DNA of 45,890 nt from contig NZ_BGOW01000045.1 of assembly GCF_003851125.1 (NCBI RefSeq), positions 1 through 45,890 on the forward strand, written 5' to 3'. Below, in pieces: positions 25,086 through 31,848 of the stretch. A program made the position numbers and the translations under genes. This stretch comes from Sulfuriferula multivorans (GTDB taxonomy: Bacteria; Pseudomonadota; Gammaproteobacteria; Burkholderiales; Sulfuriferulaceae). How positions within the stretch are numbered: the stretch's first letter is position 1; the number at the start of each line of letters is the position of its first letter. Under the pieces are notes generated by a model. That model saw only the letters and a program-made list of their open reading frames with translations. It did no database searches and was not told where the DNA came from.

Positions 25086-25214
25086 ATGATTCTTAAGATA
25101 GCTGACTGCCTGAACGCCTATTTGACTGAACAGGAATCTGAAAGCCGCGCTCATTTAGGTTTACGACGCACGTTACAAGAACTTGAGCAACGCACCCCCT
25201 CTTGCATCTGTTAA
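25086..25214 (+). CDS. Possible 42-residue protein upstream of motA
   Basis: The frame reads MILKIADCLNAYLTEQESES and continues to LQELEQRTPSCIC with a stop at 25212-25214. It fills the gap between motA and the methyltransferase gene and looks helical and charged. No ribosome site precedes it, and it overlaps the region where the motA promoter must be. It may be chance; listed because codon use looks plausible. Confidence 0.25.
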   Translation: MILKIADCLNAYLTEQESESRAHLGLRRTLQELEQRTPSCIC

Positions 25215-26003
25215 TCAAAAGCGCCAGGCATAGAGGGTAGGCCCTTGTGTTTTGGACGTGACAATGACATCGGCAACGGCGCCCGGAATGGAAAATTCAT
25301 AACTCAACAGCAACGTGCCAGGTTGCATTTCGATTCCGGCTTTTTCCCACAGCGCAGACATGGCCGCAGGTGACAGATAAGCAAACACCACATCGTATTG
25401 CGAAAAATCCAGACGCGTGTAATCGCCATGGATAAAATGCCCGCGGCTGCGCACCAGCTGCGCCCTCAGCCAGCTTGCCAGCCAGGGTAGCGGTGCCAGT
25501 TCGATTCCGGAAATAGCGCTTTCCGGTCTGCGCGCTGCAAGATTCAGCACCAATCCACCCAAACCACTGCCGATATCGATGAAACGGATTGGGCGATCAA
25601 CCGGAAGCAGGCCGGCCACTGCTTCCCGGGCTTCCAGTCCGGATGGATAAAACGGAACCTGGGTACGGAATGTCGTCCAGTACAAACCAAGTAGTAAAAC
25701 GAACAGGCCAAGAAAAATTTCCGGCGGCAGTGAAAGCGAAAGCATGGCTATCAACGCGACCGGAAACAGAAATTGAATGGCTAACCACCAGGGTGCAAGG
25801 CGCCGCCAGAAAGCCAAGGCAGCCGCAATGACTCCTTGCAATAGTGCAGCCGCAACAATGCCTGCCTGCATGTCAGTCAGGATCCAAATTCCGCGTATTG
25901 CCAGTATGGCCAGAAAAAACGACACGAACTGAATAATCAGTGCCTGGATTGCTGGTATGCGCAGTGTGGATATGAAAGAGTGCACGTGGCTACCTGGCAG
26001 CAT
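25215..26003 (-). CDS. Membrane-anchored SAM-dependent methyltransferase
   Basis: A 262-residue protein with about four hydrophobic helices in its N-terminal 110 residues (FVSFFLAILAIRGIWIL, IVAAALLQGVIAAALAF, WWLAIQFLFPVALIAML, EIFLGLFVLLLGLYW). A class I methyltransferase domain follows, with motif I FIDIGSGLGGLVLNLA at about 142-157, the acidic ISGIELAP and DVVFAYLSP. The substrate is unknown; the membrane anchor suggests a lipid, quinone or membrane-protein target. The ATG at 26003 was chosen; an in-frame GTG four codons earlier is also possible. The gene follows flhC by about 50 bp on the same strand and may be co-transcribed, but no functional tie to motility is evident. Confidence 0.75.
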   Translation of the reverse strand: MLPGSHVHSFISTLRIPAIQALIIQFVSFFLAILAIRGIWILTDMQAGIVAAALLQGVIAAALAFWRRLAPWWLAIQFLFPVALIAMLSLSLPPEIFLGLFVLLLGLYWTTFRTQVPFYPSGLEAREAVAGLLPVDRPIRFIDIGSGLGGLVLNLAARRPESAISGIELAPLPWLASWLRAQLVRSRGHFIHGDYTRLDFSQYDVVFAYLSPAAMSALWEKAGIEMQPGTLLLSYEFSIPGAVADVIVTSKTQGPTLYAWRF

Positions 26004-26050
26004 CCCGCTATCCACGATTAATCGCTACTTTGCTATGAGGTAGATATTTA

Positions 26051-26608
26051 TCAGGCTGCCATTGCCAGCGCAGCGGCGGCATCTTCACGGACTTTTTTGG
26101 TTTTCCCGGCGCGGGATGGCATATGGCAGAGGCCGCAGGCGTAGTCATTATGCAGATCCAGACTATTCACCACAAAGTGACCTCCACATTTGCAGCAGGT
26201 CGTCGTTTTAAGCATTTTTCTGCTCACAAAACGCACCAGTGTCCAGGCACGGGTAAGTGACAGGACGGGTTCTTCGTCGTTGCCGGGTTGTATTTGCTCA
26301 AGATAAAGCTGATACGCCTTCATCACCGCCTCAATACCATGAACTTTGGCGTGCTCTACCAGATAATTATAAATATTGATGAACAGTGAAGAATGAATAT
26401 TGGGTTGCCAGGTCAGAAACCAGTCGGTGGAAAATGGCAGCATGCCTTTCGGTGGCGAAACCCCTTTGAGTTCCTTGTACAGCTTTAGCAAACGCTCGCG
26501 CGACAAGGACGTTTCCGACTCAAGCAATTGCAGGCGGGCGCCAAGATTGACCAGTTTGATTGCGAGTTGAATTTCATTGGATTCGGTTACTACGCTTTTC
26601 TTGGTCAT
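26051..26608 (-). CDS. flhC: Flagellar master regulator subunit FlhC
   Basis: FlhC forms with FlhD the FlhD4C2 activator that opens class II flagellar operons. The 185-residue protein has the family's NEIQLAIKLVNLGARLQLLESETSLSRERLLKLYKE opening (split over about 11-46), KGMLPFSTDWFLTWQPN (about 54-70) and the zinc-binding cysteines CCKCGGHFV and YACGLC at about 138-162. The basic/alanine tail is variable in the family. It follows flhD by 52 bp, and the pair reads away from a GGDEF/EAL gene. The likely targets in this window are the flhB operon and motAB, though no FlhDC box could be assigned with confidence. Confidence 0.94.
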   Translation of the reverse strand: MTKKSVVTESNEIQLAIKLVNLGARLQLLESETSLSRERLLKLYKELKGVSPPKGMLPFSTDWFLTWQPNIHSSLFINIYNYLVEHAKVHGIEAVMKAYQLYLEQIQPGNDEEPVLSLTRAWTLVRFVSRKMLKTTTCCKCGGHFVVNSLDLHNDYACGLCHMPSRAGKTKKVREDAAAALAMAA

Positions 26609-26660
26609 TTTTGCGTTCCAGTCTGAATCGATTTGATGTGCGTTGTTGCGCTTACATTGA

Positions 26661-26978
26661 CTAGGCGATTTCTTCTATAGGTTGTCCAGCCATCAGGATG
26701 GCGGCGTGTGATTGCGCCAGAGAGCGGTCCTTGTTGTAATTGGTCAACATGCCGAGAATGGCGCTATCGTCAAAACGGAAGCGCGCCAGCATCATGCTGG
26801 TACCCGCCAGTTTGAGAATTTGTGCGTTGCTCAGGCCTGAAATCAGATCGGCGATCTGATTGTCGATCCCCAGACGGAAAATCGCCGTGGCCTTGTCGGA
26901 ACGGATCAACTGTTGCGCAAGCATCAGATAGCTCAGGTTGGCGTCACGGATTTCAGTCATTACTTCGTTCGCTGTCAT
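26661..26978 (-). CDS. flhD: Flagellar master regulator subunit FlhD
   Basis: The 105-residue FlhD starts MTANEVMTEIRDANLSYLML and has AQQLIRSDKATAIFRLGI and DLISGLSNAQILKLAGTSMMLARFRFD, all typical. A longer frame from 27077 exists, but the ATG at 26978 is preceded by AAAGGAA and matches the family start, so the upstream 33 codons are leader. It is the promoter-proximal gene of flhDC. The roughly 500-bp region upstream carries several inverted repeats and is where environmental control of motility would be read. Confidence 0.93.
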   Translation of the reverse strand: MTANEVMTEIRDANLSYLMLAQQLIRSDKATAIFRLGIDNQIADLISGLSNAQILKLAGTSMMLARFRFDDSAILGMLTNYNKDRSLAQSHAAILMAGQPIEEIA

Positions 26979-27231
26979 TTTTTTTCCTTTAGCAGTAACC
27001 GTCGGTAACCTGTTTGCAACTCGCAATCCCAGTGGTTGCCATAATGAAGCCTGAATCAAACGGGGAAAATAGGCCATGTTCTGTAATTCACGTCAGAAAC
27101 GGCAACAGACCGCTTGTAGGTGTTTGTCTTACAAGCTCCCTGCAGGCAATGAGCCTATGGGCTCAAATACCCCACCATTTCCATACCGATAAGAACTGTC
27201 CATCAGACGACCGATTAAACCCATAAAAAAA

Positions 27232-27245
27232 TTGACACAGATCAA
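27232..27245. promoter_or_regulatory. FNR/ANR-like binding site
   Basis: TTGACACAGATCAA matches the FNR consensus TTGAT-N4-ATCAA at 9 of 10 positions. It lies 253 bp from the flhD start and 233 bp from the GGDEF/EAL start, so the regulated gene is uncertain. The first six bases also equal a sigma-70 -35 box (TTGACA), which could explain the match by chance. Confidence 0.35.
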
Positions 27246-27425
27246 CCAGGATTAAACATGCAGAGGTAATGCTGGAAGATAGTTCCGAACCGGTTTACCA
27301 TCCGATTCTATGCGCGGGTATCATGGCGCCAGACAGTATTTCATCCGCAAAAAATATTTGAACACTCCGGATCAATGCAAAGTTACTCGCAATCAGGCAC
27401 GGCTTCATTGCGGACTTAGCCTATC

Positions 27426-27431
27426 TATAAT
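27426..27431 (+). promoter_or_regulatory. TATAAT -10 box for the GGDEF/EAL gene
   Basis: A perfect TATAAT lies 47 bp before the ATG at 27478. No good -35 box is found at 16-18 bp spacing (CTTCAT at 17 bp), so an activator may be needed. Confidence 0.4.
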
Positions 27432-27477
27432 GCCGTGCACTGCTCTTGATATGCCCCACTGGAGATAGATTCCCATC

Positions 27478-29187
27478 ATGTTTGTCATGCCCGATATCCC
27501 ACCACGCGCCAATCTCAAAATCCAGTTGGAAAATTTGATGGAAGCTGCGGGAGATGCTGTCTTTCAGTTAAATGATAAAGGTGAAATTCTTTCCGCCAGC
27601 AAGCGCACCATCGAACTGATCAAACCTGACGGTATCCTCATTGGTTTATTATTATCTGATCTGGCCGTACCGGAAGAAAATACATTGATTAGCGCGGCTG
27701 TCACACAGGCCATCCAGTCGGGTCGGCACAGCCAGGTAAACGTACAGATAAAAACTCATGCTTCGGTGCACTGCTTTGATTTTCTGATAACTGCCTATGC
27801 TACCGGGCAAGGCAATATGGAACTGCTCGCCGTGGGCAGAAACATTGCGCAACAGTTGGCGACTGAAGAGAGTTTGCGCCACCTGGCCACCCACGATGCG
27901 TTAACCGGCTTACCCAATCGATCGCTACTTTCAGACCGCCTGAGCATGGCGATGGCACAAGCCAGGCGGACCGGAAAAGGCTTTGCGGTCGTCGCGCTGG
28001 ATCTGGACGGCTTCAAAAAAATCAATGATGCACTGGGACATCCGGTGGGAGATGTTTTGCTGCGCGAAGCCAGTATGCGACTGCGTGACACATTGCGCGA
28101 CACAGACACCCTGGCGCGCGTGGGTGGTGATGAATTCATAGCCCTGCTGCCCAATGCATTGACTGAAGCCGACATTCAAATTGTCGCGCGTCGCATGATT
28201 GCCGCCATACAGTTACCCTTCGAAATTCAGGGCCACGCCTTGTACGTGAGCACCTCTATCGGCATAGCAACCTATCCGAATCATGGCGATAACGAGGTGG
28301 CACTTCTAGCTCATGCCGATTTAGCCCTGTATCGCGCAAAAGAAACCGGCAAAGCGCGTTACGTACTTTATGATCCCCAAACGTTCACCAAACCGGTACA
28401 TGATGTCTCGATCGAAGCGGCAATGTTCGAGGCAGTCAAGAACGGCGAGTTCCTATTGCATTATCAACCTGTAGTCGACGCAACGACACGCCAGATTATG
28501 GGTTTCGAGGCACTCATGCGCTGGATGCATCCCGATCTGGGATTGGTGCCTCCCATTCAGTTCATTCCCATGGCAGAAAATAACGGCCTGATCACTTTGC
28601 TGGGCGCATGGGTTCTCAAGGCAGCCTGCGTGCAAATCAGGCATTTCGAAGAAGCGGCCGGACGTCAGCTCTATATCTCAGTTAACGTCAGTCCAAGACA
28701 ATTCAGGAACGATCATTTTCTGGAAACCGTGGATGAAGCCATGAAGCTATCCGATCTGCAAGGCAGTCAATTGCTTCTGGAAATCACCGAAGGCATCCTG
28801 ATGTCGGATCCTGATCATGCCGAAACATTGCTGACGGCGATTGCCGCGCGCGGCGTACGCATCGCGATCGACGATTTTGGCACCGGCTACTCTTCACTGG
28901 CATACCTGAAACGTTTTCCTATTAACACGCTTAAAATCGACCGCACTTTCGTCAAGGATTTGCCTGGCTCGGTTAAGGATGCGGCCATTTGCGACGTCGT
29001 GATCAGTCTGGCCAGCCATTTAAATCTCAACACGATCGCTGAAGGCGTTGAGGATGAACAACAGCTGCAATTCCTCGCCAAACAGGGTTGCACACTGATC
29101 CAGGGGTTTCTGACAGGCCATCCCATGCTGCCCGACGAAGCCATAGCGGCCCTGAAAGCCAATTCTGCAGCAGCGTTCGTAATCTGA
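27478..29187 (+). CDS. PAS-GGDEF-EAL c-di-GMP turnover protein
   Basis: A 569-residue cytoplasmic protein with a PAS domain (about 15-125, MEAAGDAVFQLNDKGEILSAS), a GGDEF domain (135-300, intact VGGDEF at 215-220, with ALDLDGFKKINDALGH) and an EAL domain (310-560, EAL at 344-346, DDFGTGYSS at 465-473, AEGVEDEQQ). Both catalytic signatures are complete, so it could make or degrade c-di-GMP depending on the signal. The usual C-terminal QGYxFxxP motif is altered to QGFLTGHPM. It is followed after 6 bp by an HDOD gene, repeating the arrangement seen at 19353-23135, and it diverges from flhDC. Confidence 0.92.
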   Translation: MFVMPDIPPRANLKIQLENLMEAAGDAVFQLNDKGEILSASKRTIELIKPDGILIGLLLSDLAVPEENTLISAAVTQAIQSGRHSQVNVQIKTHASVHCFDFLITAYATGQGNMELLAVGRNIAQQLATEESLRHLATHDALTGLPNRSLLSDRLSMAMAQARRTGKGFAVVALDLDGFKKINDALGHPVGDVLLREASMRLRDTLRDTDTLARVGGDEFIALLPNALTEADIQIVARRMIAAIQLPFEIQGHALYVSTSIGIATYPNHGDNEVALLAHADLALYRAKETGKARYVLYDPQTFTKPVHDVSIEAAMFEAVKNGEFLLHYQPVVDATTRQIMGFEALMRWMHPDLGLVPPIQFIPMAENNGLITLLGAWVLKAACVQIRHFEEAAGRQLYISVNVSPRQFRNDHFLETVDEAMKLSDLQGSQLLLEITEGILMSDPDHAETLLTAIAARGVRIAIDDFGTGYSSLAYLKRFPINTLKIDRTFVKDLPGSVKDAAICDVVISLASHLNLNTIAEGVEDEQQLQFLAKQGCTLIQGFLTGHPMLPDEAIAALKANSAAAFVI

Positions 29188-29193
29188 AAATTT

Positions 29194-30708
29194 ATGAAAG
29201 TCTTTGATGCAATGAGCACAATATCGACCGGTAATCCGCAAAAAACCCTGGAATTGCTGTGGAAACGCGTCAAGCAACAGGGTGACTTACCGGGTTTTTC
29301 CAATGTGGTCAGTATGATCATGAGCGCAGTACACGACGAGGGTGACCGCGAGTTCAACATGACCAAAACGGTATTGTCCGATCCGGCACTGACTCAAAAG
29401 GTATTGCGGCTCGCCAACAGCGCCATGTACTCGATGTTCGGGCGGGACATCAACACCGTGTCGAAAGCGGTCCTTATCGTCGGTACGGAATCAATAGGCC
29501 ATCTGGCACTGAGCTCAAAACTGATAGATGGCCTGGCCAAGGCATCGGCAGCTTCGACAAACACCCACAATGAAATGGAAAAAGCAGTTCTCGCCAGCCA
29601 TATCGCGCGACAAGTCACCGGCGCTGCCAGCGCTCGCGATGCTGAAGAAGCTGTTGTGTGTTCGATGTTGCATAACCTGGGTCGCATGATGGTGACTTTT
29701 TACCTGCCCGATCATTGGGCATTGGTACAGGCACGCTGTGCAGAGCAGGGCATCGAAGAAGCGCAGGCGGCGTGCGATACGCTGGGAATAGGGCTCGACG
29801 AGATAGGCCGGTGGGTCGGCCAGAAATGGGGTTTGCCGCCTGTACTCATCAACAGTATGCAGGATGTATTACCCAAAATCGTGGACGAACCGCTGGATCA
29901 TGCCGCGTGGCTGGGCGCTGTTTCAACCATGTCCACCCACTGTGCCAAGGTGCTGTGTGATGAGACTGACGCCGGCTCTGCCGAACTGGCAAATATAGCA
30001 AACAGTTATGCCGATATGCTGGGGATGGATGGATCCGAAATGCTTACAGCCATCCAGGCCGGCCAGCAAGCCGCTGAAAAAGATACCCTGTTTATCAGCG
30101 TCGCTAAAACACATCCGCCTGAGAAGGTCTCCGCTGCTTCTGTACAAAGCGACCAGCCGGCAAACGCTGTGACGATTCTGGAACGTGGTGTAGCCGATAT
30201 GCACGGTATATCAAACAAAGCCACGGCATACCAGATACTGACCATGGCACTGGAAACTGTTTATCAGGGTCTGGGCCTGAGCCGTGCCATTTTTTTCCTG
30301 CGCAACAGCAACGAAGGTAAGTATTTTGCCCGTACCGGCTTTGGCGAAAAAATGCAGGAACTCATGCCACGCCTGGTATTCAGTGATGCCTATCAACCCG
30401 ACGTTTTTCATGCAGGTCTGGCGAACGACAAAATAATTTTTGTAAAGAACGCCAAAGACCCAAATTTTGTTAACAAGCTGCCACGCTGGTGGCGCGATGC
30501 GCTGCCAACGGCGCACAGTTTCGTCATTCTGCCCCTGACAGTAAATCGTCATCCGGCAGGCTTCATCTACGGTGACTGGGACACCACCCCTGCCGTTGAC
30601 GGAATCCATATCAATACGGCTGAGCTCATGCAACTGAATGAACTGCGCTCAGTACTGGTGAGCGCAATTGAACAGCATTATCAGCAAAATTCCACATTAC
30701 TCATTTGA
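29194..30708 (+). CDS. HDOD-GAF signalling protein
   Basis: A 504-residue protein with an N-terminal HDOD domain and a C-terminal GAF-like domain. The HDOD part (about 25-240) shows DLPGFSNVVSMIMSAV, DPALTQKVLRLANSAMYSMFG, KAVLIVGTESIGHLAL and CSMLHNLGRMMVTFYLPDHW, where the metal-site HD is replaced by HN, confirming a non-catalytic domain. Residues about 345-500 (YQILTMALETVYQGLGLSRAIFFLRN and the SFVILPLTVNRHPAGFIYGDWD region) look like a GAF sensor. It is co-transcribed with the GGDEF/EAL gene 6 bp upstream and is a likely output or scaffold partner. It converges on sucB with an 18-bp gap and no visible terminator. Confidence 0.88.
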   Translation: MKVFDAMSTISTGNPQKTLELLWKRVKQQGDLPGFSNVVSMIMSAVHDEGDREFNMTKTVLSDPALTQKVLRLANSAMYSMFGRDINTVSKAVLIVGTESIGHLALSSKLIDGLAKASAASTNTHNEMEKAVLASHIARQVTGAASARDAEEAVVCSMLHNLGRMMVTFYLPDHWALVQARCAEQGIEEAQAACDTLGIGLDEIGRWVGQKWGLPPVLINSMQDVLPKIVDEPLDHAAWLGAVSTMSTHCAKVLCDETDAGSAELANIANSYADMLGMDGSEMLTAIQAGQQAAEKDTLFISVAKTHPPEKVSAASVQSDQPANAVTILERGVADMHGISNKATAYQILTMALETVYQGLGLSRAIFFLRNSNEGKYFARTGFGEKMQELMPRLVFSDAYQPDVFHAGLANDKIIFVKNAKDPNFVNKLPRWWRDALPTAHSFVILPLTVNRHPAGFIYGDWDTTPAVDGIHINTAELMQLNELRSVLVSAIEQHYQQNSTLLI

Positions 30709-30726
30709 CTCAGAAGATTCCACAGC

Positions 30727-31848
30727 TCAGATACCCAGCATCAGCCGCGCCGGGTCTTCCAGCGCGGTTTTCATCTCCACCAGAAACTGCACAGCATCTC
30801 GGCCATCGATCAGGCGGTGATCGTAGGATAACGCCAGGTACATCATCGGGCGGATTACCACCTGGCCGTTCTCGGCGATGGGGCGCTCCTGAATTTTGTG
30901 CATCCCCAGAATAGCCGACTGCGGTGGATTCAGAATCGGCGTTGAGAGCAGCGAGCCGAACACGCCGCCGTTGCTGATCGAAAAGGTGCCGCCGCTGAGT
31001 TCTTCCAGAGTCAGTTGCAGCGCCTCGGCACGCTGGGCGAAGTCACCGATGGCGCGCTCGATATCGGCAAAACCCTTGCAGTCGGCGTCGCGCAGAATGG
31101 GTACGACCAGGCCGCGCGTGGTGGAAACCGCGATGCCAATATCATAGTAATCATGGTGCACGATATCGTTGCCATCAATGGCGGCGTTGACGACGGGGAA
31201 TTGCTTCAGCGCCAATACTGCCGCTTTGGCAAAGAACGACATGAAACCGAGCTTGACGCCATGTTCGCGCTGGAAATCATCCTTGTAACGGGCGCGCAGG
31301 TCCATTACCGGCTGCATGTTGACTTCATTGAAAGTGGTGAGAATGGCGGCGCTGTGTTGCGCGGACATCAGACGTTCGGCGATGCGAATACGCAGACGGC
31401 TCATTGGTTCGCGGCGCTCGTTCCGGCCCTGGCGTGTGTCGAGAGGGGGAGGTGCGGGTTTAGACGGCGTAGCCGGCACTTCTGGCACTGAGGTTTGCAG
31501 AACAGGCTGCGCGACAGGTAACGGTTTCTCCTGCGCCAGGATTATCTCTACTTTCTCTTGCTGCCCGGGTATTGTTGTCGTCGGCGAAGGAGGCGTTGTT
31601 GTCTCCGGCTCGCCATTTTCAATCCGGGCGATCACCTCTCCCGCCGTCACCACCGCGCCGTTCTCGCGCAGCAACTCCACCAGTATCCCGGAAGCCGGGG
31701 CGGAAATTTCAAGTATGACCTTGTCGGTTTCCAGATCGATCAGGGTTTCATCGCGCACCACGGTATCGCCGACTTGCTTGTGCCATTCCAGCAGCGTTCC
31801 CTCGGTAATCGAATCGGACAGTTCGGGGGTTTTGACTTCGATCCGCAT
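30727..31848 (-). CDS. sucB: 2-oxoglutarate dehydrogenase E2 (dihydrolipoyl succinyltransferase) lacking a subunit-binding domain
   Basis: E2 transfers the succinyl group from lipoate to CoA. The 373-residue protein has one lipoyl domain (1-75, modified lysine in ETDKV at K43), a Pro/Thr-rich linker (about 78-143) and the trimer-forming catalytic domain (about 148-373) with [26 protein letters not shown] and the active-site [16 protein letters not shown]. Between the lipoyl and catalytic domains the usual 35-residue peripheral-subunit-binding domain (pattern SPAVRKLL...G-TG--GRI---D) is absent; the segment is all linker. The protein is about 30 residues shorter than E. coli SucB. The ATG abuts the sucA stop. 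No lpd gene follows, so E3 must come from elsewhere. Confidence 0.93.
   Translation of the reverse strand: MRIEVKTPELSDSITEGTLLEWHKQVGDTVVRDETLIDLETDKVILEISAPASGILVELLRENGAVVTAGEVIARIENGEPETTTPPSPTTTIPGQQEKVEIILAQEKPLPVAQPVLQTSVPEVPATPSKPAPPPLDTRQGRNERREPMSRLRIRIAERLMSAQHSAAILTTFNEVNMQPVMDLRARYKDDFQREHGVKLGFMSFFAKAAVLALKQFPVVNAAIDGNDIVHHDYYDIGIAVSTTRGLVVPILRDADCKGFADIERAIGDFAQRAEALQLTLEELSGGTFSISNGGVFGSLLSTPILNPPQSAILGMHKIQERPIAENGQVVIRPMMYLALSYDHRLIDGRDAVQFLVEMKTALEDPARLMLGI

Larger units (their letters stand above)
26979..27477. other. Regulatory region between flhD and a GGDEF/EAL gene
   Basis: A 499-bp divergent region without a credible gene. It contains GCTTGTA (27112-27118) mirrored by TACAAGC (27130-27136), TGAGCC (27150-27155) mirrored by GGCTCA (27160-27165), an FNR-like site at 27232-27245, and a TATAAT box at 27426-27431 directed at the gene starting at 27478. 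The first two inverted repeats lie 134 to 187 bp upstream of flhD and may be operators or leader hairpins. Confidence 0.5.

Noticed and set aside
25081-25086. TATAAT (minus strand) as the motA promoter -10 box
   Set aside because: It lies so close to the GTG that the transcript start would fall within the ribosome-binding site, and there is no -35 element.
26661-27077. Longer FlhD with 33 extra N-terminal residues
   Set aside because: The internal ATG at 26978 has a good ribosome site and matches the known FlhD start; the extension is unlike the family.
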